Origin: an uncultured Clostridia bacterium
GTDB lineage: Bacteria > Bacillota > Clostridia > UBA1381
Direction of reading: 5' to 3'
NCBI GenBank assembly: GCA_944391635.1
Contig: CALXUL010000243.1
Coordinates: 1 to 8,092, forward strand
Length of the DNA: 8,092 nt
The translations under genes were made by a program, and so were the position numbers. Each line of letters opens with the position of its first letter. Positions within the stretch are counted from its first letter, which is position 1. The notes below the pieces were generated by a model. It saw nothing but the letters and a program-made list of their open reading frames with translations. It was not told the DNA's origin and searched no databases. Below are positions 1 through 7,305 of the stretch, one piece after another.

Positions 1-203
1 GACTCTTTTAGCGCATATTCTTCGGAATATATACCCACTTCAGCGCAAGCCTTTTTCTTATTATTAACATATACACGGCTTGCAGGATCGTCACCCACGA
101 TTATTACTGCCAAACCTGCCTTTATTCCTTCTTTTTTTATTTTTTCCGCCAGCTCCGACTTTATTCTGGCCGATACTGTTTTTCCGCTGAGAATCTTTGC
201 CAT
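1..203 (-). CDS. folD: Bifunctional methylenetetrahydrofolate dehydrogenase/cyclohydrolase FolD, N-terminal part
   Basis: FolD is a cytosolic one-carbon enzyme that oxidises 5,10-methylene-THF to 5,10-methenyl-THF with NAD(P)+ and hydrolyses that to 10-formyl-THF, for purine and formyl-Met synthesis. Only the first 67 codons are present; the gene leaves the window at base 1, and the family is usually about 280 residues. The translation, which I read by hand, begins MAKILSGKTVSARIKSELAE and continues into the family signature VGDDPASRVYVNNKKKAC at residues 37-53. That segment carries the Tyr and Lys (Y45, K49) that match the catalytic Tyr50/Lys54 of E. coli FolD. The ATG at 203 aligns with the usual family start and has a perfect AGGAGG 10 nt upstream. 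It is the third gene of the ftsK-ygiQ-folD run, and its first 113 nt overlap the end of ygiQ in another frame. The identification is firm; only the missing C-terminal Rossmann domain cannot be checked. Confidence 0.95.
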   Translation of the reverse strand, partial: MAKILSGKTVSARIKSELAEKIKKEGIKAGLAVIIVGDDPASRVYVNNKKKACAEVGIYSEEYALKE

Positions 204-2016
204 TTTCTAAATTCCTCCTGTTATTATTATCTGGTTTTATTAAACAGCCCTCGCCGTACCCAATTAAATCTTCCCTGCCTGCTTCTATTAAAGCCTGCTT
301 TACAAGATTTCTGTTTTTAGGATTTGCAAACTGCAAAAGTGCACGCTGCATTGATTTTTCATGCGGTGTTTTTGCAACATAAACTTCTTTTTGCGTGACA
401 GGATCCTTTCCGGTGTAATACATACACGTGGAGACCGTACCTGGCGTGGGATAAAAATCCTGTACCTGCTGCGGGTTTAGCTTATGCTTTTTTAAATAAA
501 CCGCAAGGTTTATTGCATCATTTAACGTACTGCCTGGATGACTTGACATAAGATACGGAATAAGGTACTGTTTTTTACCTATTCTTTTATTAATACTATA
601 AAATTTTTCAGAAAACGCCTCGTACACACTATTTTGAGGCTTACCCATATGTTTTAGAACATTATCCGAAATATGTTCAGGAGCAACTTTAAGCTGCCCG
701 CTTATATGATATTTACACAATTCTTCCAAAAAATCACTGTTTTTATCACACATAACATAATCAAATCGTATCCCTGAACGTATGAAAACCTTTTTAACTC
801 CCGGTATTTTTCTTATCTTTCGCAAAAGCTCAAGATATTCACTATGGTCACATATCAAGGACTTACAAGGTTTTGGAAATAGACACTGTCTGTTTTTGCA
901 AGCACCAACAGTCTTCTGTTTATCACACGCAGAGCGTCTGAAATTTGCAGTCGGACCCCCAACATCGTGAATATATCCTTTGAACTGGGGATGTTTTACC
1001 ATTTCTTTTACTTCTGATATTATTGACTCATGACTTCTTGAGGTAACAATCCTGCCCTGATGAAATGAAAGAGCGCAAAAATTGCACCCGCCGAAGCACC
1101 CCCGCGAACTTGTAATCGAAAATAATACTTCATCAATTGCAGCTATACCTCCAAGCTCATCATACATCGGGTGCTGTCTTTTCATATAATTAAGACCATA
1201 CACATCATCAAGCTCCTCACGGCAAAGAGGCTCACTTGGCGGATTTTGAACAAGATATCTATTGGAATAAGGTTGTACTACACTTTTTCCGATATATGGA
1301 TTTTGTTCCTCTATCTGAACTTTACAGGCTATTAAATACTTATCTTTATCATTTACACAATCTTCATATGAAGGAATCATGACACTGTCAAATATATCAT
1401 TTGTTTTGGAAATATAACATGTGCCTTTAATATATGTTATGTCAGAAATATCAATACCGCTGTTAAGACAATCGGCAATTTCAACTATCTGGTGTTCTCC
1501 CATACCGTAAATAAGCAGATCAGCTCTTGAATCAAGAAGTATTGACCTTCTGACCTTATCATCCCAATAATCATAATGTGCAAAACGTCTTAAACTCGCT
1601 TCAACACCTCCGATTATAATCGGTATATCGCCGAAAACCTGTCTTACTAAATTACAATAAACAATAGTAGCTCTATCCGGTCTAAGACCGCGTTTTCTTC
1701 CGGGCGAATATAAATCCTCAGATCTTCGCTTTTTTGCGGCTGTATAATGGTTTACCATGCTGTCAATATTCCCCGCTGTTACAAGAACTCCAAGGCGCGG
1801 TCTGCCGAGCTTTTTTATTGATTCAGCATTATGCCAGTCAGGCTGCGCAATAATCCCCACTCTGTAACCGGAACTATCAAGAACCCTTGATATTATTGCA
1901 TGTCCAAAACTGGGGTGATCAACATATGCGTCACCAATAATATAGAGAAAATCAATATAATCCCATCCGAGATTTGTCATGTCATCTTTTGATACCGGCA
2001 AAAAACCATTAGTCAT
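91..2016 (-). CDS. ygiQ: YgiQ family radical SAM protein (UPF0313)
   Basis: This is a 641-residue radical SAM protein of the YgiQ family, whose reaction and substrate are not established. Recognisable landmarks are GDAYVDHPSFG near residue 28, IIAQPDWH near 55, GGVEASLRR near 136 and AHYDYWDD near 146. The SAM/4Fe-4S motif CFGGCNFC has cysteines at 307, 311 and 314, followed by HQGRIVTSRS. A second cysteine cluster lies at 364, 373, 378, 384 and 389. VAPEH (about 444) and FYPTPGTVSTCMYYTG (from about 521) complete the family pattern. I chose the ATG at 2016 over an in-frame ATG at 2052. It overlaps the ftsK stop as ATGACTAA, has GAGG 9 nt upstream, and starts just before the conserved FLPVSKDDM. 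The conserved core ends near LIGYGEGCLIKP, and the last 37 residues form a Lys/Arg-rich tail encoded over the folD start. Family assignment is secure; function is unknown. Confidence 0.95.
   Translation of the reverse strand: MTNGFLPVSKDDMTNLGWDYIDFLYIIGDAYVDHPSFGHAIISRVLDSSGYRVGIIAQPDWHNAESIKKLGRPRLGVLVTAGNIDSMVNHYTAAKKRRSEDLYSPGRKRGLRPDRATIVYCNLVRQVFGDIPIIIGGVEASLRRFAHYDYWDDKVRRSILLDSRADLLIYGMGEHQIVEIADCLNSGIDISDITYIKGTCYISKTNDIFDSVMIPSYEDCVNDKDKYLIACKVQIEEQNPYIGKSVVQPYSNRYLVQNPPSEPLCREELDDVYGLNYMKRQHPMYDELGGIAAIDEVLFSITSSRGCFGGCNFCALSFHQGRIVTSRSHESIISEVKEMVKHPQFKGYIHDVGGPTANFRRSACDKQKTVGACKNRQCLFPKPCKSLICDHSEYLELLRKIRKIPGVKKVFIRSGIRFDYVMCDKNSDFLEELCKYHISGQLKVAPEHISDNVLKHMGKPQNSVYEAFSEKFYSINKRIGKKQYLIPYLMSSHPGSTLNDAINLAVYLKKHKLNPQQVQDFYPTPGTVSTCMYYTGKDPVTQKEVYVAKTPHEKSMQRALLQFANPKNRNLVKQALIEAGREDLIGYGEGCLIKPDNNNRRNLENGKDSQRKNSIGQNKVGAGGKNKKRRNKGRFGSNNRG
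214..219 (-). promoter_or_regulatory. Shine-Dalgarno site of folD, inside ygiQ
   Basis: The minus strand reads AGGAGG followed by 10 nt and then the folD ATG at 203. This is the strongest ribosome-binding site in the window. It fixes the folD start even though that start lies inside the ygiQ reading frame. Because ribosomes finishing ygiQ pass through it, translation of the two genes may interfere or be coupled (inference). Confidence 0.85.
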
Positions 2017-4474
2017 CGTTTTCATCCTCATCCGGAACATCGGCTGTTTCATAAAGCGATTTTATGCGTGAAGTAAAAACTTCACGAGGCTTTGACCCGT
2101 TTGTTCCGCTTATAAGACCTCTTTCTTCCATCTGATCGATTATTCTTCCGGCGCGTGCATAACCAACCTTTAAACGTCTTTGAATCATAGCGGTTGAAAT
2201 CTGTCCAAGTTCAACCGCAAGATCAATTGCCTGCGGCAAAAGCACATCTGCATCATTTGCTTCATTTTCATCAGTGACACCTATCTCTCCGGTGGAAACA
2301 CGCTCAATATGCTCTTCTAAATCCTCGGAATAATGTGTTGGCTCGGTATTGCTTTTTACAAACTCAACAATTCTCTCGACCTCGTCATCATTTACGAACG
2401 CACACTGCACTCTAACGGCAGATGACATCCCGGTTGGATGATACAGCATATCTCCCTTACCCAAAAGTTTTTCCGCACCTACACGGTCAAGTATAGTTCT
2501 GCTGTCTACTCCGCTTGAAACCGCAAATGCAATTCTGCTTGGCACATTTGCTTTTATAAGTCCGGTAATTACATCAACAGACGGTCTTTGTGTTGCTATT
2601 ATAAGATGTATTCCAGCAGCTCTTGCAAGCTGGGCAAGACGGCAAATATAATCCTCAACTTCCTTTGCGGCAACCATCATAAGATCAGCAAGCTCATCAA
2701 TTATAATTACTATTTTAGGTAATTTTTCTCCGTTCTCTTTAGCAACATGATTATTATACCCATCAAGGTTACGCGTACCTGTTTCGGCAAACATCTGGTA
2801 TCTTTTCATCATTTCGCCCACTGCCCAGTTTAAAGCCCCTGCTGCACGCTTGGGATCGGTTACAACTGGAATCAATAAATGAGGAATACCATTATATACG
2901 CCAAGTTCTACTACTTTTGGGTCTACCATTATAAGCTTAACCTCATCAGGTGAAGCCTTATAGAGTATACTTGTTATAATCGTATTAATACACACAGATT
3001 TTCCTGAGCCGGTAGAACCCGCAATAAGTATATGCGGAAATTTTGCAATATCACCTATAACAACTTTACCGCCTATATCTTTTCCCAATGCAACAGTTAG
3101 CTTTGACTTGCTGTTTTTAAATTCGCTGCTCTCAATAAGTTCACGAACACTTACCAAACCAACGCTGTTATTAGGAACCTCTATTCCAACAGCTGGCTTT
3201 CCGGGCACAGGCGCAACAAGTACAGTCGGAACTGCGAGATTTAATGCGATATCCTCTGCTAAACCTGTGATTTTTGATAACTTAATGCCAACATTTGGCT
3301 GAATTTCATATCTTGTGACTGCTGGTCCGTTAGTTACCTGCATAAGCTTTGCATCCACACCAAAATTTTTAAGAATTTCCATCAATTTTCTTGATGTATC
3401 AAGCATTTCTCGCCTTTTATCACCAGACGTTTCATTTGGTTTTCTCAAAATATCAACTGGCGGATATATGTACTCATGCGCCTTTTCAATTGATGTTTCT
3501 ATTTCCTTTTTGACCGCTGCGCGTTCTTTTGGAGTAGTTGTTTCAGCCTTTTCCGGTTTTTCCTCATTTTTTTTCTTTTTATGTTCTTCTAATATCTCTA
3601 CTACGCCCTCTGTCTGAGGAAGTTGAGCCGCAACTTCTTCAAGAAATTTATCCGCATCAAAAGCAGGCTCGTCACTAAGTGCGTCTGTTGAAACTTCAAT
3701 AGAATCCTGTTCCTCGTCAGATACAGTAGCATCCATTGTTCTACTCTTTTTAGGAACTTGAGCCACTGACTGCGGTTCATTATCTGCAAGTTCGTCAAAA
3801 AACTGCGGCTTGGATTTTTTTGTTGAAACCTTTTTGGTAATCTTTCTTCCATGACTACTTACATCAACCTTTTCAATATCATTTATCTCATCAGAAACAC
3901 CTGTGAAAAAGATCTGTATGATACTTATAAATGAAACTTTAAATATAACGCTAAACAAAATAAACATTGCAGCTATAATTATTATACAGGCCGCAACTTT
4001 TCCCACAAGATTATACATAAGAACAGCAATTAACCCGCCAAAAAGTCCTCCACCTTCAGCGAGTTGGCCAAGCGACCAAAGTTCAGACACTTTCGGGATT
4101 TCATTTGGTGAAAACAACTGTATAAGACTGGCTGATAATATAATACAGGAAAGGCAAAGACTCCCCTTTATCCAAAAACGTCTTGTACTTGCACGTTTTG
4201 CTGTATAAATAGATAATGCGAGTAGAACAGGCGGTATCAAATAGGCAACGCTTGAAAACAGTCCAAACATAAAGCTCCTTATTGCGCTTCCGAACACTCC
4301 TGCCGAATCAAAATATATAAATACCGCTAATAACACAGCAGCAAGAGCACTGAAAAACACTGTCAGAGCATAATTATTGTGTTTGGTGTTTCTTTTTTTA
4401 CTGGATGACGGACGACCTTGTGTTCTTCGCTTAGTAGTTGTCCGCTTTTTAGTTGTTGGTTTCTTAACCGACAT
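2009..4474 (-). CDS. ftsK: DNA translocase FtsK/SpoIIIE
   Basis: This is a membrane-anchored hexameric ATPase that pumps chromosomal DNA through the division or sporulation septum. The 821-residue protein has the expected architecture. A basic Lys/Thr/Arg-rich cytoplasmic N-terminus (1-33) precedes about four hydrophobic segments between residues 36 and 192 (roughly 36-54, 70-90, 103-121, 141-190). A charged, low-complexity linker follows (about 193-330). The motor then shows Walker A GSTGSGKS at 486-493 and Walker B IVIIIDELADLM at 588-599, with the conserved stretch SRIAFAVSSGVDSRTILDRV at 646-665. A C-terminal winged-helix gamma domain (about 744-808, with YARAGRIIDQMEERGLI) should recognise orienting sequences. 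The start is the ATG at 4474, with AGGGG 11 nt upstream; a promoter lies just ahead, so this is the first gene of its operon. Whether it serves vegetative division (FtsK), sporulation (SpoIIIE) or both cannot be settled from one window. Nothing is truncated. Confidence 0.97.
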   Translation of the reverse strand: MSVKKPTTKKRTTTKRRTQGRPSSSKKRNTKHNNYALTVFFSALAAVLLAVFIYFDSAGVFGSAIRSFMFGLFSSVAYLIPPVLLALSIYTAKRASTRRFWIKGSLCLSCIILSASLIQLFSPNEIPKVSELWSLGQLAEGGGLFGGLIAVLMYNLVGKVAACIIIIAAMFILFSVIFKVSFISIIQIFFTGVSDEINDIEKVDVSSHGRKITKKVSTKKSKPQFFDELADNEPQSVAQVPKKSRTMDATVSDEEQDSIEVSTDALSDEPAFDADKFLEEVAAQLPQTEGVVEILEEHKKKKNEEKPEKAETTTPKERAAVKKEIETSIEKAHEYIYPPVDILRKPNETSGDKRREMLDTSRKLMEILKNFGVDAKLMQVTNGPAVTRYEIQPNVGIKLSKITGLAEDIALNLAVPTVLVAPVPGKPAVGIEVPNNSVGLVSVRELIESSEFKNSKSKLTVALGKDIGGKVVIGDIAKFPHILIAGSTGSGKSVCINTIITSILYKASPDEVKLIMVDPKVVELGVYNGIPHLLIPVVTDPKRAAGALNWAVGEMMKRYQMFAETGTRNLDGYNNHVAKENGEKLPKIVIIIDELADLMMVAAKEVEDYICRLAQLARAAGIHLIIATQRPSVDVITGLIKANVPSRIAFAVSSGVDSRTILDRVGAEKLLGKGDMLYHPTGMSSAVRVQCAFVNDDEVERIVEFVKSNTEPTHYSEDLEEHIERVSTGEIGVTDENEANDADVLLPQAIDLAVELGQISTAMIQRRLKVGYARAGRIIDQMEERGLISGTNGSKPREVFTSRIKSLYETADVPDEDENDD
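2026..2029 (-). promoter_or_regulatory. Shine-Dalgarno site that decides the ygiQ start
   Basis: GAGG on the minus strand sits 9 nt before the ATG at 2016, within the last codons of ftsK. It supports the 2016 start rather than the in-frame ATGs farther upstream (2052, 2040, 2031, 2025), which lie deeper inside ftsK and add residues that precede the conserved family start. Translational coupling with ftsK is likely from the 8-nt overlap. Confidence 0.6.
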
Positions 4475-4512
4475 TATTATATATACCCCTTTATATCAAA
4501 TTACATTCTATA

Positions 4513-4541
4513 ATTATATCATACTTTTATCAGAAAATCCA
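4513..4541 (-). promoter_or_regulatory. Extended -10 promoter for ftsK-ygiQ-folD
   Basis: The minus strand has TGATATAAT at 4521-4513, a perfect extended -10 element (TGnTATAAT). A weak -35 candidate, TGGATT (3 of 6 consensus matches), lies 17 nt upstream at 4541-4536. The DNA farther upstream is almost pure A/T, which could act as an UP-like element. Transcription should begin near 4506, giving a leader of roughly 30 nt before the ftsK ATG. It lies just after the terminator of the previous operon, as expected for a new transcription unit. It looks like a housekeeping sigma-A promoter; no operator was recognised. Confidence 0.65.
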
Positions 4542-4560
4542 TATAAATATTTATTTTTAT

Positions 4561-4598
4561 AAATAAAAAAACGGTACTGCAAACCGCAATACCGTTTT
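4561..4598 (-). terminator. Rho-independent terminator of the aroH-cmk-plsC-ispH/rpsA operon
   Basis: On the minus strand AAAACGGTATTGC (4598-4586) pairs with GCAGTACCGTTTT (4580-4568) across a 5-nt loop GGTTT. The stem is 13 bp with a single U-G wobble. It is followed by TTTATTT, adding to the four T residues of the stem's 3' arm. It begins 9 nt after the stop codon of the ispH-rpsA fusion. The geometry is that of an intrinsic terminator and it separates the two operons of the window. Confidence 0.92.
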
Positions 4599-4607
4599 AA
4601 AACAGAA

Positions 4608-6689
4608 TTATTCTTCTGCTTGAGCAGAATCTTTGTTCTCCTCTGCCACTTCAGCAACAGGCTCTTCTTCCTCAGCAGGATTTTCTGCTATATACTTTTC
4701 AATATCAACAGGCACTTCTTCATCTACAGGAGCTTCCTGAACTTCTTCCGGAGCATCTGCAGCTTCAGATTTAGCCTCTTCTGCCGGAGGCTCAATAAGC
4801 GCTCTGATTGAAAGACTAATCTTATTTGTGTCCCAATCAATAGCAAGGATTTTTGCTTCAACTTCGTCACCGATAGTCAAAACATCTTCAGGCTTACCGA
4901 TTCTGCGGTCAGCTATCTGTGAAATATGGATCAGACCATCTACGTTAGGCATAAGCTCACAGAATGCGCCAAAAGGCATAATTCTTACAACTTTACACTT
5001 AACAACATCGCCAACATTATACTTAGATTTAGCAATTACCCAAGGATTATCCTCAGCTTTCTTGTAGCCAAGAGAAATCTTTTTAGTTTCAGGATTTAAG
5101 TCTTTAATGTAAACAGTAACAACATCGCCTTCTTTAACTACTTCAGAAGGATGCTTAATTTTATTCCATGAAAGTTCAGAAATATGAACTAAGCCATCAA
5201 CGCCGCCCAAGTCAACAAATGCACCAAAACTGGTGAGTGACTTAACAGCGCCTGTGTACTCCTTACCAACCTCAGCTGATGCCCAGAATGCGTCCTCAAC
5301 TGCCTTCTTCTCTTCTTCAAGAACCGAACGGACAGAACCCACAAAGCGTTTTTTACGCTCGTCCATATCGATGAGCCTGAGCCTTACTTCGGTATTAACG
5401 AGTGAATCAAGATCCTGTACGAATCTTAAAGCTGCATGTCTTGCGGGAACAAACACCTGAGTCTGGTTTACTAAAGCTATTACGCCGCCCTTTACAGATC
5501 TTATAATTTTGCCATTAAGAATTTCCTTATTCTCAAAAGCTTCTTTCATCTTGTTCCAACTTTCCATTGCAACAAGCTTTTTGCGTGAAAGAACAACTTT
5601 TCCTTCAGCGTCATTTACTCCGACAACGTAAACCTTTATCACATCGCCCGGCTTCACCAAATCGGTAACCTTTGCATACGGATCATCACTCAGCTGGTCG
5701 GCAGCCAACTGGCCATTGTACTTGAATCCGCCAAGGTCAACGATAACCTCATTATTACGGATTTCAACTACTGTTGCATCAACAATATCTCCGTTGTTTA
5801 AGGTCTTGCTTTCAGATTGAGCAAAAAGCTCAGCGAAAGACTCTTCGTTTGTCATTTTTTCGTCCATCGTTGTTAAAACCTCCTCGATAATACGTCCAGG
5901 CGTAGATGCACCTGCCGTAATACCTATCTTTTTATTTTTTAACTCCAAGCCAGACGGAATGTCTGATTTGGTTTCGATAAAGTAGGCCTGCGGACAGTTC
6001 GCTTTTGCGATATCAAAAAGCTTTGCAGTATTGGAGCTTTTCCTTCCGCCAATAACAAACATAACATCACTCTGTGCCGAAAGAGACGCTGCCTCCGTTT
6101 GCCTATCCTTAGTCGCATTACATATTGTATCAAAAACTACCACACTTTTGCAAGTGTTTTTAATATTTTGTACGATTTTACTAAATATTTCTTTATTTAT
6201 TGTTGTTTGTGCAACAACACAAACTGTATTTTTGTCAGAAATTGGGGTAAAATCGCAAGATTCATCATAAGTTATAAACGCTGTATCATCACACCAGCCG
6301 TTTATCCCTATTACCTCAGGATGATTTTTGTCACCTATTATTACAATCTGAGCGCCATTTTCATAATTTTCTTTTACTATTTTATGAATTTTACCAACAA
6401 ACGGACAGGTTAAATCAACTATTGTGATATTTTTTTTACAAAGAGCGTCAATTACTTCTTTTTTTACGCCATGTGTTCGGATAATAAGTGTACGGTCTTC
6501 CTCTGCGTCAAGAATGTCATCATAAATTTTTACACCACGGCTTTTTAAATCGTCTATAACATACTGATTATGGATTAACTCACCCAAAACACCGATTTTC
6601 TCTCCTGACTCAACACGTTTGTAAACCTCATCAACCGCACGTCTTACCCCATAACAAAATCCTGCGGTCTTTGCAACTTTTACGCTCAT
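4608..6689 (-). CDS. ispH-rpsA: Fused 4-hydroxy-3-methylbut-2-enyl diphosphate reductase (IspH) and ribosomal protein S1
   Basis: This 693-residue fusion joins the last enzyme of the MEP isoprenoid pathway to an S1-type RNA-binding protein. IspH (about 1-275) makes IPP and DMAPP from HMBPP with a 4Fe-4S cluster. The three cluster cysteines are C12 (GFCYGV), C95 (DLTCPFV) and C190 (DTICNAT). The active-site residues H40, H73, H123, E125 and the SSN at 218-220 are present, so the enzyme should be active. From about 297 follow four S1 domains (about 297-369, 388-456, 474-543, 559-629). Domains 3 and 4 are the most canonical, with FGAFVDLGGVDGLVHISEL and FGAFCELMPNVDGLIHISQI. An acidic Glu/Ala/Pro tail fills 634-693. 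E. coli S1 has six domains; shorter forms are usual in Firmicutes. Such fusions are known in Clostridia. The ATG at 6689 overlaps the plsC stop as TAATG, with AAGG 10 nt upstream. An internal start that could release free S1 is listed separately. Confidence 0.96.
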   Translation of the reverse strand: MSVKVAKTAGFCYGVRRAVDEVYKRVESGEKIGVLGELIHNQYVIDDLKSRGVKIYDDILDAEEDRTLIIRTHGVKKEVIDALCKKNITIVDLTCPFVGKIHKIVKENYENGAQIVIIGDKNHPEVIGINGWCDDTAFITYDESCDFTPISDKNTVCVVAQTTINKEIFSKIVQNIKNTCKSVVVFDTICNATKDRQTEAASLSAQSDVMFVIGGRKSSNTAKLFDIAKANCPQAYFIETKSDIPSGLELKNKKIGITAGASTPGRIIEEVLTTMDEKMTNEESFAELFAQSESKTLNNGDIVDATVVEIRNNEVIVDLGGFKYNGQLAADQLSDDPYAKVTDLVKPGDVIKVYVVGVNDAEGKVVLSRKKLVAMESWNKMKEAFENKEILNGKIIRSVKGGVIALVNQTQVFVPARHAALRFVQDLDSLVNTEVRLRLIDMDERKKRFVGSVRSVLEEEKKAVEDAFWASAEVGKEYTGAVKSLTSFGAFVDLGGVDGLVHISELSWNKIKHPSEVVKEGDVVTVYIKDLNPETKKISLGYKKAEDNPWVIAKSKYNVGDVVKCKVVRIMPFGAFCELMPNVDGLIHISQIADRRIGKPEDVLTIGDEVEAKILAIDWDTNKISLSIRALIEPPAEEAKSEAADAPEEVQEAPVDEEVPVDIEKYIAENPAEEEEPVAEVAEENKDSAQAEE
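5879..5884 (-). promoter_or_regulatory. Candidate internal ribosome-binding site for a free S1 protein
   Basis: Within the fusion gene the minus strand reads AGGAGG, then 11 nt, then ATG (5867-5865, Met275), in the same frame. The residues after it, MDEKMTNEESFAELFAQ, look like the start of a standalone S1 protein. A product from here would be 419 residues and hold all four S1 domains. The caveat is that the site also encodes Glu-Glu-Val of the IspH C-terminal helix, so it may be only a coding coincidence. Confidence 0.4.
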
Positions 6690-7282
6690 TACTTCACAAC
6701 CTTCAACTTCCTGATTTCTTTCATCATTTCATCAGACAAACTCTGAAGCTGCTCTATATTTAACTTTTGACCATAGTATTCCGTATAATATATTGGTTTG
6801 CCATATGTTATCGTTACTTTATGCATAAATTTTAGTTTCCCGCTTATATAAACCGGCACTACCGGCACTTTTCCATGGACAGCTATCATCACCGCACCTG
6901 GCTTAGCACGGGTATGTTTTTCATCATCAACTGTTTTTACACGCTTTCCCTCCGGAAATATCAGCACTGCTTCATTATCCGAAAGCTTTGCAAGAGTACT
7001 TTTTATTGCGCCTATATCGCCTCTTCCTCTTTGTATAGGATACGCACCAAGCGATGATATAAGCCTTGCAAAAAATTTCTTTTTAAAAAGCTCAGACTTT
7101 GCCATAAAATTGAGTTTTCTCGGACAAGTTACACCTGCAATAACAACATCCATGTAACTGCGATGGTTAAAAACAAGCAACACCCCACCTTCACTTGGGA
7201 CATTTTCGCGGCCAATTACCTTTAGTCTATATGCAAAAAACAAGAAAATTCTACATACAATAGTTGCAAACGAATAAAACAA
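6689..7282 (-). CDS. plsC: 1-acyl-sn-glycerol-3-phosphate acyltransferase (PlsC-like)
   Basis: The enzyme acylates lysophosphatidic acid to phosphatidic acid at the inner face of the membrane, feeding phospholipid synthesis. The 197-residue protein is close to the usual length for short PlsC proteins. Acyltransferase motif I is NHRSYMD, with the catalytic H40 and D45. Motif II is GAYPIQRGRGD (79-89), motif III is FPEGKR (109-114; the more common form is FPEGTR), and motif IV is VPVVPVYI (139-146). A hydrophobic N-terminal segment (about 2-19) would sit on or in the membrane. The start is TTG at 7282, supported by AAAGGA 11 nt upstream and by the family-like opening MFYSFATIVCRIF; no ATG is available in frame before motif I at a sensible place. 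It begins 23 nt after the cmk stop, and its own stop shares a base with the ispH start. Acyl-donor preference cannot be read from the sequence. Confidence 0.93.
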   Translation of the reverse strand: MFYSFATIVCRIFLFFAYRLKVIGRENVPSEGGVLLVFNHRSYMDVVIAGVTCPRKLNFMAKSELFKKKFFARLISSLGAYPIQRGRGDIGAIKSTLAKLSDNEAVLIFPEGKRVKTVDDEKHTRAKPGAVMIAVHGKVPVVPVYISGKLKFMHKVTITYGKPIYYTEYYGQKLNIEQLQSLSDEMMKEIRKLKVVK

Positions 7283-7293
7283 CCTAACACAAA

Positions 7294-7299
7294 TCCTTT
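7294..7299 (-). promoter_or_regulatory. Shine-Dalgarno site supporting the TTG start of plsC
   Basis: AAAGGA on the minus strand lies 11 nt before the TTG at 7282, in the short cmk-plsC gap. With no in-frame ATG nearby it is the main support for the non-ATG start. Confidence 0.55.
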
Positions 7300-7305
7300 C
7301 CGGAG

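Noticed and set aside
2017..2052. Longer YgiQ starting at the ATG at 2052
   Set aside because: The extra 12 residues have no family support and would lengthen the overlap with ftsK to 44 nt. The ATG at 2016 has GAGG at 9 nt and abuts the conserved N-terminus.
3315..3617. Plus-strand open frame of 100 codons opposite ftsK
   Set aside because: It is antisense to the well-supported FtsK linker and motor region, has no ribosome site that I could see, and its Ser/Phe-rich translation is typical of the complement of a real gene.
3601..3852. Minus-strand open frame of 83 codons inside ftsK
   Set aside because: It is a shifted frame of the low-complexity FtsK linker. The ftsK frame is continuous through it, so neither a frameshift nor a nested gene is needed.
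3903..4208. Plus-strand open frame of 101 codons opposite the FtsK membrane region
   Set aside because: Its Ile-rich composition is explained by the complement of codons for hydrophobic segments; no independent signal supports it.
4476..4481. A second TATAAT just before the ftsK ATG
   Set aside because: It lies between the ribosome-binding site and the start codon, so transcription from it would lose the leader and begin inside the coding region.
6099..6413. Plus-strand open frame of 104 codons opposite ispH
   Set aside because: It lies fully antisense to conserved IspH residues, overlaps another plus-strand frame, and its Ile/Tyr/Phe-rich translation resembles no family I know.
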